From: Tubulanus polymorphus
Lineage: Eukaryota; Nemertea; Palaeonemertea; Tubulaniformes; Tubulanidae
Reading direction: 5' to 3'
NCBI RefSeq assembly: GCF_964204645.1
Contig: NC_134025.1
Location: 18,692,001-18,756,000, forward strand
DNA: 64,000 bases
The translations under genes and the position numbers were made by a program. Under the pieces are notes generated by a model, which had not been told where the DNA came from, ran no database searches, and saw only the letters and a list, made by a program, of their open reading frames with translations. This document shows, piece after piece, positions 38,401-44,828 of this stretch (its first letter is position 1; each line of letters begins with the position of its first letter).

Positions 38401-41400
38401 GCGGACAAGGGCCCATTTTTATCATTCTTGAGATCAGTGCAAATCCGTTGAGAAATGGGGGGGGGGTGGTGGACTCTGTGACATTCTCTCTGAATCAGAC
38501 ATTGTTTTAGCGATAACATAGGCCTACCGAACCGAACCTTAAAAGCGTTCTATTTTTATATCGCTACGATGTACAATCAGATTGTGTGTGTAAAAAAAAT
38601 CAATAATCTAACGTGAAAACTATAAGCGTGCGCGTATCACCGCGTCTACCTGTCTGTCTATTGTATTAAGCTTCCCGCGCCGTAGTTTTGTTTTGAATGC
38701 TGGGGTGCTATTAGCAGTTTGTTCGTCAATGATCGTAAGATCGTAGACAGGTGCTCTTCTGTAGACCCATCAGGGGGGGTTGATAAAGGATTAAAAATCC
38801 GTGGAAATGGAATTGGTTAGAGACCGTTATCGACAATGTTCCTCTCGCTGAATGTATAAGAAAAATCAGTGTTGCTGGAAGAGCATTATGCATCTGGTGC
38901 AACAGCGAAATAAACTGGTGCACGGGGAAAGGTTGCTATTACTGATCACGTAAAAGCAAAAACACACAAAGATATAGATAAAGACAGAAGAAGTAATTAT
39001 AAACTACCAGGTATGCCTCCTTTGTTTTTGAACCAAAAATTTTACCCAGTCGGTACCTTAGTTTGTTCTGTGGAAAAAATTTCTGCAGGAATCCCGGCTG
39101 CAGAATTTTATTTGCAGCTTTTAGATATGAAATTAGATCAAATAATTTGAGGCCTAGACATTCGGTCTAAGAATAAATAAAAACAGTCAATCGATTGAGT
39201 CTTCAATGTTTACCTTGCAGGGTCTTCAACATCACAACAGGAGAAACCGTATGGTCTTTGGCAAGCATTTAAAGATTCACCATCCACTGTAAATGAGAGC
39301 AGTCGTCCGAAAGTTGAACCTTTCATTCCAGTGCAGGACCAGGTTCTTCATTCTGAGGCTATGCTGCTTGCATTCCTTGCCGACAAAAACATGATATTAG
39401 CATTGTTCCGGATGTGATAGATCTGATTAAAGCCTTATGTAAAGACAGAAATGCCCTGTCGCACTTACAAATGTCCAGAGTTACAGCATTGTACAAAATG
39501 AAACATGGCTTGGCCAAGACATTTTCAGATCAGTTAAATGAAGAACTAAATGAGAACTTCTTCTCTCTCAACATCGATGAAGCAACAAGTTTAAGTCTGA
39601 AAAAAGTTTCTATTCTCGCCAGTTTTTATTCACCCGTCGAGAAAAAAATCGTGTTTTGTCATGTCTCTTCACTTGAGGTCATCTCGGCTAAAAGTGAAAG
39701 TATTTTTAACAAGGTCATTGGCGAGTTGGACCGTCGGCAGATATCTTATGATCATTTAATGTCCGTTCTTGTTGATTCATGTAATGTCATGCGTGGCTGC
39801 AGATCCGGGTTCGAGACCAGGTTGCGTGATAAGTTCCCTCACCTTCTAAACATCGACGGCGACTCGGCGCACCACGTACACAATTCGTCAAAACAGTTTA
39901 CCAATTGTTTTGATCGAAGCTAATTACAGATCTGTACAATGATTTGAAATGGTCACATGACTTGCGCGATGATTACCTTCGTGAAATATGTTCTTTGTTT
40001 GGATTTAACTTCACGATGCCCGAAAGATATGTTGTTACCAGGTGGCTGTCTTTGCACGATGCCGCTGTTGATTTAGAACGTAAGTTAGAAGCCTACACAG
40101 TGTTCTACTTCGGTTTTTTTAATCCAGGTGATCGCGTTATATATCTAGCCCGTTGCGTAGAAATTTTTCGGCGCTTGGGTATTTCAGAACCTGCACGAGA
40201 TCGCATTAAAGAGATACAGTCAACTGTAAAAAACAAGAAACTTACTGAGGGCGGAAAAGCAAGAAAAAATCGAATTACCGATCGATTGTTTGTCAACCGA
40301 AAACGGACAGTTATGTACCTGAATTTCCTGATTTCAGTTTTGCCTGTTCTGAAAAAATACGTTCTGAAAGTTCAAAAGCGAGAGCCGTTGATACATAAGC
40401 TTATTGATGAACAAGTCAGTGTATTCCCGGAATTTCTCTGTTGCTTTATTCGGCCTGACAAGATCCCTGCCGATGATCGAAAATTAGTTAGTGTCGATAT
40501 TGATCTTTGTACGATGAAACCGAGTGAAATGTTTGTTGGAGACAAAGCCTCAAAACTTATCAGTGAGAATCCAAAAGATCCACTTGTCAATGAATTTTAC
40601 GACAAAGTCAGAAAGGCCTACATCTCTTGTGCTAAATATTTGGCAAAGAAACTACCGCTTAACAGTAAGACACTGTTACGTATAGCTGCAATTGATCCAG
40701 CATGTCGCGGTCATACCTTGACCTTGAAATATCTAAAGGATTTGCCAAATATAGCAACACATGTTCTGAATTCAGATGAGGTTGATAGCTATGGTACCAA
40801 CTTGAGGTACACCGTTACACGGCTGACAAGACACTCCCAGAAGCTATTCCTACGAGTCAATACCGGTGCCTATAGACGAATGGTGGTCGCTCGTGGCTAA
40901 AGCATATCCTAATCTTTCAAAAATGGTATTTGCGCTCCTAATGTTGCTTCACATGCCCACTAGTTGAAAGTTCATTCAGCGAAATGTCGAATATTGTGGA
41001 TACTACATCCAACCGGTTGAATATATCAACATACAGTGCCTTACAGACAGTGAAGTATTCGTTGGCTGGAAAGTCGGCTGTGGATTTTTTCAATAGAAAT
41101 GACATTCGCCGCGATCCCATCCATCTCACGGGATTGAACGTAAACATGGCTTCAGCTGCACAAGTTTATAAGCAAGAACTTGAAGAAACAAAAGAAAAGC
41201 GGGAATCTCATTTAAAAGCGATCCAAGCACAGAAAACTGAAACAATCTCAAAACGAAAAGCAAGAGAAACGAGTATCGAGACGGCGAAAAGAGCTAGGAT
41301 CGTTCATGCAGCAGCCGCCCAGGCCAAAGCCAAAAGGGCCGATCGAAATGAGATTCTTCAGAAATTAGCAGAGAAGCGTCGGCGGTACAGTAGATATCGA

Positions 41401-44400
41401 ATTTTTTGCTCGGCTTATATTCTTTGTCCTTGAACTGTAATTCATGGCTATAATTCGTGTTTGTTTTGTTAGAACTATCATTTTCCGTTGTAAGTGAAAA
41501 TAGTTTCAGAACGAGAGATGGTTAAACTGGACTCTTAAAAAAGTTTAATCTAAATTGTTTGAAAAGTTACGGTTAAACTGATTCCTGCGTGATCTGGATC
41601 CCGTGTGATTGTAATACTGTATAATATAACAAATTGAATAGTTTAACATCTCTTCTTGTGTGTTGAAATAATAAAACTCAAAAAGATAACCTTATCTGAT
41701 TATCATTGTGTTGTTGGTTTGTGTCCAGGAGTGAATTTCAGAATCCGTTACTTAATAATTCAAAGGCCCCCTTTTCTTAGCCGAGGAAATGAGAATCGTT
41801 ATCCCATTAGCAATGGACCGCGCCAGCGTTGAAATAAGAATTCCCGACTACCGACTGCTAGCGCCACTGTGTTCGCTTGCCTTAACATATCATGCCTCAG
41901 TACTGACTGCTAGCGCCACTGTGTTCCGTATGGCGATCGCTTTTCAATTAGGAATAATATATCGTCAGTGAATTATTAAATGTTTTCCAGTAGGTTATAT
42001 AGTGTAAAGGTCAATTCATAATGTTTCAAAATTTCCGCGGATTTCAATACCTCCTGTTTTCATCCCTGGGGGATACAAATACATCCGAAAGATCAAGATA
42101 ATTGATCAAAGCGTCTTCAAAACTAACCTCGAAAACTTGTTGAAAAAACCTGATTTTGGCGAACAACAATGGCTGCCAGTCGGCCATCTTGAATCCGACA
42201 TGGCCAGTTTTTGGGCTGAAGATGTGTCTAGGGTAGAAACATGTGCAACCCAAATATAAAGACATTGAAGTGTCTTCAAAACTTCCCAAAATAACTGCAT
42301 TCCGTCTAAGGATGAACAGACAGACAACAGACAAAAAGTGAACACAATAGCCCGCTGGGATTTAAGTCCCAAGTGGGCTAAAAAGGCCATATTTACAGAT
42401 TTACGCGTATTATACAGAGTTGCACACCTATGACGTTTATATCTATTAATGTACTACAAGCTAATACTACACAAATACATCTATTTTACAGATAATTTGT
42501 AATAAAAAATGTAAGTATAATACACAAATACAAAAAACATCTGCAACTTGGATAATGATCATGAAATAAACCTCAATTCTACAGGCCAGTTAAATGAACA
42601 TGCAAAATATCTGTATTACAAACAGACACAACACAAAGTATCAAAGACAACCTCCCATTGTTAGTACCATGTATACTCAAGTAAAAGTGAGAATTTCTAG
42701 GGAAGTTAAAATCAGGTAAATTTTTGGGGGTCGACTTACAGGAGTAATTCTTAAATCTTTGAATGAGAGGGTCCAGAAAATAACAATAATTTTCAATGTC
42801 GGGTGGGAAATTATGATTTAATTTAAAAGTTTGGCATATCATCCAACAAGTGTGCCATTGATTATACTGAGCTAGGAATATTTGCTTAACTAGACACGCG
42901 AAAGAATGATGCTGAAATGTGTTTATTTTGATTAACCTACCAACTGTATGTCCTTTTTGATATGCAATACTGATACAAATATACATTATAAAATCTTCCT
43001 GAAAGTTTCCACGTAGACAAACATAAATACCAAGACCTACTTCCGTACTAAAAAACATGTTATAGTTAACTATCGACACAAACCGTCTTTTGTTATCCAA
43101 TGCTAACTACCAACACAAAACATCATTCATGGTTACAAACCTAACTGGTGGCACTACTGGAGAACCATCTGAGTTACCTAGTCAAACCATATATCAATAC
43201 CGCCGACTCGTAAAGAGCTACTGACCACAAATTGCAACCACGATTCTATCCCAACAGTTAAGGAGCTAGGAACAAAAATCTCATTTTAGAAAATACTCTA
43301 GCTTATACGTAAACATAGACTTCAGTAAGAATCGCTCAGCACATTCGCTAAGATGATGACCTCAAATACTGCTATAAACAATACACCTGCTCTGTTGTGT
43401 TCCACGCAATAGAAATTCCTCAGCTTTAGTTAACTGAGATGATAACCTTGAGTGCCACACAAAAGCAGCAGAAACCCTAAAAACAAAAACCCTCAAAATA
43501 AAAGGGTTTCTGCGAAAGCGGCGGCAGAAACCCTTATAACATAAAACTTAAATTCATCCAAAAGATGTCAATGAAAATATTAGTTCCAGGTTGAGATGCA
43601 AATAATGAATACAGTAGAACCTCGTTATAATGATACAATGATTCATCGGATATAACAAATATAGAATTTCGTCCCAAGTAAGAAAATTTGATTAATTTCC
43701 TGTCGGATATAAAAAAACATACTGGAACCTGTAAGAGAATTTAGTACAAATAAGGGAAAACTTTGAAGTGTTGTCAAGAGTTTTGGAAGATCATAAAATG
43801 GAGTCCAGACAATCTCTCTGGTGGAGAATAGTTCTATTTTAAGCTGCAGTAGAAACAATTGCTATTTGAATAACTTTGTTGGTTCCTGGTTTGTGATTAA
43901 TTCATTAAAGTGTTAATCATAATCAGACTATTCTTGAAAGAATGATTTTGTTTTTTCAATGAATGATATAATAGCAGTGCTGATCGCCATATTCTATGAA
44001 CACAATTTATTTCAAAATTGTATAGCTCATTATATTTCTACTGTTTCTATATTTTCATGGTTTCTGTACATGATCATTTGGGGTTGAAAAGCATGATAAC
44101 ATGGTATATCCAATTCAATACGTCAAGCATTTCACAAGAGGGCATTGTGTCCTTGGATCCCTGGTAAAATGTATGATTCCTTTCAATTTCAGAATTGGTG
44201 CTATCATTGTATTTGATCTGTCAAGGTGAGATATAGAAATGATATTTGTTTGTACTTATGAGAAACTAGACATTATCTTATATTCTTGCTATGATTATTC
44301 AGCAATAGCATGTTTATTTTTTTTAGACCAGCCACGTTTGACTCTGTTATCAAGGTATATGTAGGGATATGTAATTTATTTTTTTGGAACTCATGCATGC

Positions 44401-44763
44401 AGCTTACAACCTGTAGTCTGTACACACCCTCCTTGGCATTCAACAGACATTTCTCAAGACATGTTTGTCCAGACATCGCCACCCCACTTTTGAACATATT
44501 AGGGTGTCATGTCTGCACCATCAATTTTTAGACATTCACCATTTGTGAAAAATGTGCTCCTCCAGCTTTGCCAATGAAAAAGTTATCGTCTGAGGGTGTG
44601 GGTACTTAATGGGTACATATTCCATTCTTAATTATTCCATATTACATTCTTAATTAGTAACATTTCTCATAATTCTGGTGTTTTTTAGTGGTTGAATGAT
44701 GTCAACTCAAAGGTTATGCTTGCAAACGGGGACCCTGTTCCTATAATATTACTTGCTAATAAG
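12272..44763 (+). CDS. Rab32: Rab32/Rab38-family small GTPase (seven exons, 3' end outside window)
   Basis: Rab32/38 GTPases cycle between GDP and GTP on membranes and guide cargo to lysosome-related organelles. Seven exons with AG/GT borders join in phase to 144 codons. Visible blocks: acidic N-terminus (1-22), KVLVVGEFGVGKTS P-loop (27-40), LTIGVDFALK switch I (56-65, Thr57), WDIAG with switch II (80-96), IIVFDLSR (103-110) and ILLANK (139-144). The IGVDFALK block is typical of the Rab32/38/29 group. Residue 85 is His where the catalytic Gln is expected. The Asp of NKxD, the SAK motif and the C-terminal cysteines were not found down to 64000. Introns are about 12.2, 1.6, 11.4, 6.5, 0.1 and 0.33 kb. 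It could be Rab32/38 itself or a related invertebrate paralogue. A processed copy is excluded by the introns. Confidence 0.92.
12562..13942 (+). repeat. Intron 1 repeat unit U1
   Basis: First of three related long units that open intron 1. Landmarks in order: GATGAAATCTAAGTGAC at its start, AATTGAAAA(T/C)TAATGCCAG near 12835, GGAAGACGAGAAGATTAC near 13248, AAAAATTGATTTCTCTTG near 13391, and the GC-rich GCAGTGCACGCGGCCAGCGG block near 13462. It ends at 'GCCGGAT', immediately followed by the start of U2, a head-to-tail junction. No coding capacity was recognised; the frame at 13637-13870 is shared non-coding sequence. Confidence 0.75.
13943..16440 (+). repeat. Intron 1 repeat unit U2 (with internal insertion)
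   Basis: It repeats the U1 landmarks in the same order and direction: GATGAAATCTAAGTGAC near 13950, AATTGAAAACTAACGCCA near 14994, GGAAGACGAGAAGATTAC near 15370, AAAAATTGATTTCTCTTG near 15797. Compared with U1 it holds about 0.75 kb extra at roughly 14110-14860, which has hairpins of GTCGTTGTT/AACAAC type near both ends. It continues past the end of U1 into a tail (ACTTCGTAGTATCCACATA) that U3 also has. Confidence 0.75.
14110..14860. mobile_element. Hairpin-ended insertion inside U2
   Basis: This block is absent from U1 and U3. Near 14121-14155 it holds GTCGTTGTT...ACAACGTCTGACG, and at 14821-14849 the hairpin CTAGTCGTTGTT / AACAACGGCTAG. Its right half (about 14510-14850) matches 19205-19510 in the inverse direction, and that copy also begins with a CTAGCCGTTGTT / AACAACGTCTAG hairpin (19209-19237). 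It is therefore probably a mobile repeat with terminal hairpins. No coding frame is recognised. Confidence 0.5.
16441..17354. other. Spacer between U2 and U3, no gene seen
   Basis: About 16487-16555 is an inverse copy of 12484-12560 (GTGGATATTT, CGCTATTTTAC, GTACATT words), so exon 1-proximal intron sequence has been reused. A hairpin with 11-bp perfect arms, CTTAGTGTCAG / CTGACACTAAG, lies at 17138-17148/17171-17181. The minus-strand frames here have no recognised domain. Confidence 0.5.
17355..18830 (+). repeat. Intron 1 repeat unit U3
   Basis: Third unit in the same direction as U1 and U2: GATGAAATCTAAGTGACGG near 17366, AATTGAAAACTAATGCCAG near 17651, AAAAATTGATTTCTCTTG near 18129, GCAGTGCACGTGGCCAGCGG near 18212, and the ACTTCGTAGTATCCACATA tail near 18769. 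All three units have a minus-strand GGTTCGANNCC B-box-like word (about 13706, 16153 and 18429), but no tRNA fold was seen around it. Confidence 0.75.
18831..19913. other. Non-coding stretch with inverted repeat remnants
   Basis: 18890-19105 is internally inverted: CTGTTTTAATCCAGTTGAATA and GAAATTTCTTGAATTTGAA near its start reappear in reverse near 19030-19100. 19205-19510 is the inverse copy of the insertion in U2. The frames at 19312-19506 and 19545-19763 have no recognised domain. Confidence 0.5.
19910..20710 (-). pseudogene. Penelope-like reverse transcriptase fragment
   Basis: Read on the minus strand, three frame pieces give, in order: SYVNDTNHLLDIL, ALLIAMDIDSL...YTNIPHEEGI, FAPSNANIFVAEWE, ARFIDDIYMVWEHGRETL, and finally IVKSQILRFWRIC near 19.95 kb. 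Together 'MDIDSLYTNIP', 'FAPSxANIFMA', '(Y/F)IDDI' and 'QILRFWRIC' are hallmarks of Penelope-like element reverse transcriptases (PLE). IDD is the catalytic block. The pieces lie in different frames and the GIY-YIG endonuclease and N-terminus were not found, so this copy is dead. It is antisense inside Rab intron 1. Confidence 0.75.
20711..24340. other. Intron 1 continuation, no gene seen
   Basis: 20812-20925 resembles 38365-38460 (GGGATGAAAAT, TTTTATCATTCTTG, AGATCCGTTGAGAAAT words), a dispersed repeat. A run of 17 G lies at 21358-21374. A hairpin AAAGCCGCT-GAG-AGCGGCTTT lies near 23970. The minus frames at 21146-21451 (Pro run from the G tract) and 22955-23326 have no recognised domain. Nothing else could be assigned. 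Confidence 0.5.
24329..24517 (+). mobile_element. Short insertion with target duplication and hammerhead-like motif
   Basis: A 12-bp direct repeat ATAGAAGGTTCT flanks 165 bp: it lies at 24329-24340 and 24506-24517. Inside, 24375-24420 reads as a hammerhead-type core: a UA site (near 24376), a short GGTG...CACC stem I, CTGACGA (24387-24393), a stem II of GATCTC/GAGATC (24395-24400/24407-24412), then GAAAC (24413-24417). Stem III would be AACG/CGTT but with a bulge. Such motifs accompany Penelope-like elements and small retroelements in animals. An AT-rich tail follows. The element ends about 45 bp before Rab exon 2. Confidence 0.5.
24550..24582 (+). CDS. Rab32: Rab exon 2 (P-loop end)
   Basis: 33 bases between the acceptor TTTTTTCAG (ends 24549) and the donor GTAAAC (24583). 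Together with the last G of exon 1 it encodes GKTSIIKRYTE, completing the nucleotide-binding P-loop GxxxxGKT. It ends one base into the next Gly codon. It is a micro-exon, but the phase and the conserved residues leave little doubt. Confidence 0.9.
24583..26146. other. Rab intron 2, no gene seen
   Basis: About 24917-24940 begins CAGTCAAAGCTCATTATAACA, like one end of a Tigger-type MITE, but no matching second end was found. The frames at 24614-24802, 24981-25163 and 25156-25341 show no recognised domain. The frame at 26050-26247 is intron read-through into exon 3. Confidence 0.55.
26147..26243 (+). CDS. Rab32: Rab exon 3 (switch I)
   Basis: 97 bases from the acceptor ATTTTAG (ends 26146) to the donor GTAAAT (26244). 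It encodes FFSPNYKLTIGVDFALK and QWDEHTKVNLQLW up to the split Trp codon. It contains switch I with the invariant Thr57 and the IGVDFALK signature of the Rab32/38/29 group. Confidence 0.92.
26525..27645 (+). repeat. 1.1-kb dispersed repeat, copy A (hairpin end)
   Basis: Begins near CCGGACAGATTGGTCGTGGG and matches 59391-60527 (copy C, same direction) and 44829-45980 (copy B, inverse). Landmarks: AACTCGATAAACACTTCAAG, AGTCCAGCATACGGAAAGG, TTGATATAGAGGTTGAAGCC, and a block with TTTACGGC(T/C)CGA twice. It ends in the hairpin AGGGTTTTCT (27609-27618) / AGAAAACCCT (27629-27638) followed by AA. Short frames at 27177-27395 and 27308-27694 are readings of the repeat, and similar frames exist in copy C. 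Probably a non-autonomous mobile element. Confidence 0.8.
27646..29377. repeat. Diverged repeats with recurrent 'GCTACTGGAG' block
   Basis: The small hairpin GCTGC-AAA-GCAGC lies at 27646-27658. Two related blocks follow: about 27980-28140 and 28434-28575 both read GGCGCTACTGGAG...CCATATGAGTTAC, then GATTCTATC...CGGTTAAGGA...CTAGGAGCAAAAATC. A third copy is at 43140-43290. 27770-27830 repeats CATGGGTCAGC words. No gene is recognised; the minus frame at 28509-28715 crosses one such block. Confidence 0.6.
29378..29406. repeat. (ATA)n microsatellite
   Basis: About nine uninterrupted trinucleotide units. The same trinucleotide precedes the AGGGTTTTCTG hairpin in the 1.1-kb repeats (for example near 60465-60482), so it is probably part of that family's 3' end rather than an independent microsatellite. 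Confidence 0.85.
29422..29561. repeat. Array of three terminal hairpins (family H)
   Basis: Three hairpins in a row: AGGGTTTCTGC/GCAGAAACCCT (29422-29450), AGGGTTTTCTG/CAGAAAACCCT (29481-29510) and the same stem again (29532-29561). Loops differ. Spacers contain ATAATAAT and 'ACGCAAATCTCA' or 'ACGTAAATCTCA', as in the ends of the 1.1-kb repeats. The first stem differs from the others by paired changes, so pairing rather than sequence is kept. Confidence 0.75.
29562..29949. other. Non-coding stretch in Rab intron 3
   Basis: No gene or recognisable repeat seen between the hairpin array and the gypsy-type element. Confidence 0.4.
29950..32415 (-). mobile_element. Ty3/gypsy-type pol remnant, element 2
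   Basis: On the minus strand, in order: an aspartic protease with an intact SLDTGAG motif (about 32255), AWASPIVLAKKAD and ATWYSTLDLMCGYWQV of reverse transcriptase, EWNVMPFGLCNAPDCFSRL (31.43-31.5 kb), then integrase: an H...H...CRTCGECK zinc-binding region (30.75-30.92 kb), YGCPESIYSDQG (about 30520) and HFNDMKTCYWEPTGENP near 30260. Many frameshifts and stops break it. The RNase H region and the YxDD block are missing or unrecognisable. No LTRs were found. It lies antisense in Rab intron 3 and directly follows element 1. Confidence 0.8.
32518..33707 (-). pseudogene. Gypsy-type reverse transcriptase (frameshifted)
   Basis: Three pieces in sequence. 33707-33051 carries REFVEGYTGELLEHDLI, AWASPIVLARKADGNLRLC, DYRKLND and STLDLTSGYW, then a TAG where Gln of SGYWQV belongs. 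33011-32796 carries EWNVMPFGVINAPACFTRL and IYLDDI, the catalytic YxDD. 32988-32518 carries LKPRKCNLMQRRLAFLGHVV and QSFLGLVTYYAKFI. These are the blocks of a Ty3/gypsy reverse transcriptase in the right order. One stop and at least one frameshift disable it. Confidence 0.8.
33668..34069 (-). pseudogene. Gypsy-type aspartic protease region (catalytic motif altered)
   Basis: A 133-codon frame with ASILLDAGVSLTVL where retroelement proteases have LLDTGAS. The catalytic motif is D-A-G instead of D-T-G. VLDFSRCMLQW near the end matches the distal part of the domain. The frame ends at 33668, overlapping the next one by 40 bases in another frame. The enzyme would process Gag-Pol; here it is likely inactive. 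Confidence 0.7.
34991..35210 (+). mobile_element. Retroelement 3' tail with (TTGAA)n
   Basis: The stretch ends AATAAAGATTGAATTGAATTG, a polyadenylation-like signal and a short pentanucleotide repeat. This is a common 3' end of animal LINEs and their SINE partners. Similar TTGAATTGAATTG words occur at 14328-14341 and, inverse, at 49841-49853. No coding part is attached; its 5' limit is not known and may abut the gypsy remnant. Confidence 0.5.
35211..37664. other. Rab intron 3 distal part, no gene seen
   Basis: AT-rich sequence with short frames (36007-36231, 36315-36500, 36335-36538, 36661-36855), none with a recognised domain. A CACGTG word lies near 35110. The acceptor for exon 4 is TTTCTTCAG ending at 37664. 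Confidence 0.6.
37665..37721 (+). CDS. Rab32: Rab exon 4 (switch II, His at the catalytic Gln site)
   Basis: 57 bases complete Trp80 and encode DIAGHERFGHMTRVYYKY with two bases of the Ala99 codon; donor GTAAGT at 37722. WDIAG-x-ERF is the Walker B/switch II block of Rabs. The residue after Gly84 is CAT (His) where nearly all Rabs have Gln. All other residues in the block fit, which argues against a wrong exon call. Confidence 0.92.
37900..38372 (-). repeat. Dispersed repeat R1, 5' portion (copy 2)
   Basis: 37925-38095 is the inverse of 61150-61325 (ACACCATGCCCACTTG, CTAACAATTTCAATA, CACAATCATAGAACATGT). 38248-38372 matches bases 5-150 of the window in the same direction (GGCAAACCAGTAGGAAGCTA, GGCCATCTTGAGT). 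The two parts are joined here, which links the 155-bp tandem array at 60.7-61.3 kb and the R1 3' end into one larger repeat family. Strand is relative to the tandem array. Confidence 0.6.
38373..39200. other. Non-coding stretch in Rab intron 4
   Basis: 38373-38465 resembles 20812-20925. A run of 9 G's lies near 38458. A possible donor CCAG|GTATGC at 39011 followed by an acceptor TTGCAG at about 39221 could mark an intron of the hAT-like gene that starts after it. The minus frames here are not supported. Confidence 0.4.
39222..41433 (+). pseudogene. hAT-like transposase gene, frameshifted
   Basis: Four pieces on the + strand. 39222-39418: QVLHSEAMLLAFLADKN, closed by a frameshift. 39414-39923: IDLIKALCKDRNAL, FFSLNIDEATSLSL (first catalytic Asp region), SVLVDSCNVMRG (second Asp region). 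39944-40900: YVVTRWLSLHDA (the R-W block of hAT enzymes), up to about 40800; then the reading moves frame through EWWSLVAKAYPNLSKMVFALL. 40984-41433 continues after a stop with NIVDTTSNRLNISTYSALQTV and a Lys/Arg/Ala-rich coiled tail. The order matches animal hAT transposases of the KIAA1586-like kind. Three or more frame breaks make it inactive. It lies in Rab intron 4 in the same direction as the host gene. Confidence 0.7.
41434..42059. other. Non-coding stretch, probable hAT element 3' flank
   Basis: No gene seen. 41806-41942 has two copies of ACTGCTAGCGCCACTGTGTTC. The terminal inverted repeats of the hAT element were not identified. Confidence 0.4.
42060..42385 (+). repeat. Dispersed repeat R1, 3' portion (copy 3)
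   Basis: Matches bases 150-473 of the window in the same direction (ATCCGAAAGATCAAG, GGCGAACAACAATGGCTGCC, GGGCTGAAGATGTGTCTAGG). It ends with the hairpin GCCCGCTGGGATT / AAGTCCCAAGTGGGC and CTAAAAA near 42349-42383. The minus-strand frames at 42044-42334 and 42106-42390 are shadows; the corresponding shadow in copy 1 is at 319-579. Confidence 0.75.
42579..43100 (-). CDS. Unrecognised 173-codon open frame
   Basis: An uninterrupted minus-strand frame starting at ATG near 43100. The product would be rich in aromatic residues, Cys and Asn (NYNMFFSTEVGLGIYVCLRG near the start), with no signal peptide, transmembrane segment or family motif that I recognise. The frame is long for the local base composition, but it lies inside Rab intron 4 between repeats, so it may be a mobile-element remnant or chance. 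No splice signals or partner frames support it. Confidence 0.25.
   Translation of the reverse strand: MDNKRRFVSIVNYNMFFSTEVGLGIYVCLRGNFQEDFIMYICISIAYQKGHTVGRLIKINTFQHHSFACLVKQIFLAQYNQWHTCWMICQTFKLNHNFPPDIENYCYFLDPLIQRFKNYSCKSTPKNLPDFNFPRNSHFYLSIHGTNNGRLSLILCVVSVCNTDILHVHLTGL
43140..43295 (+). repeat. Third copy of the 'GCTACTGGAG' repeat
   Basis: Reads GGTGGCACTACTGGAGAACC, GAGTTACCTAG, GAGCTACTGACC, ACCACGATTCTATC and GTTAAGGAGCTAGGAAC, in the same order as 27980-28140 and 28434-28575. Confidence 0.65.
43465..43535. repeat. Family H hairpin with duplicated arm
   Basis: A half arm GCAGCAGAAACCCT at 43465-43478 precedes the complete hairpin AAGGGTTTCTGC (43502-43513) / GCAGAAACCCTT (43524-43535) with loop GAAAGCGGCG. 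The stem is the TTTCTGC variant also seen at 29422-29450. Confidence 0.7.
43536..44192. other. Rab intron 4, distal part
   Basis: At 43614-43637 CAGTAGAACCTCGTTATAATGA resembles a Tigger-type terminal repeat; no partner end was found. 44137-44165 (GGGCATTGTGTCCTTGGATCC) resembles the GGGCATGGTGTCCCTGGACCC word at 61295-61315. No gene. The acceptor AATTTCAG ends at 44192. Confidence 0.5.
44193..44225 (+). CDS. Rab32: Rab exon 5
   Basis: 33 bases finish Ala99 and encode IGAIIVFDLS plus two bases of Arg110; donor GTGAGA at 44226. Hydrophobic beta-strand with the Asp typical of Rabs (VFDxSR). Confidence 0.9.
44327..44354 (+). CDS. Rab32: Rab exon 6
   Basis: 28 bases finish Arg110 and encode PATFDSVIK; donor GTATAT at 44355. 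Corresponds to the (S/A)TF-x-x-V-x-K helix that follows the strand in Rab32/38. A micro-exon supported by phase and by the flanking exons. Confidence 0.88.
44689..44763 (+). CDS. Rab32: Rab exon 7 (to N-K of NKxD)
   Basis: 75 bases, 25 whole codons, from the acceptor TTTTTTAG (ends 44688) to the donor GTAAGA (44764). Encodes WLNDVNSKVMLANGDPVPIILLANK. LANGxPVPxxLLANK is a strong Rab32/38/29 signature; the Cys-Asp that should follow begins the next exon, not found in the window. Confidence 0.92.
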
Positions 44764-44828
44764 GTAAGAATGAACTAATAGTTTGAAGTAGATTTATGCT
44801 ATGTTCATTGTCTATTTCATTATTTATT

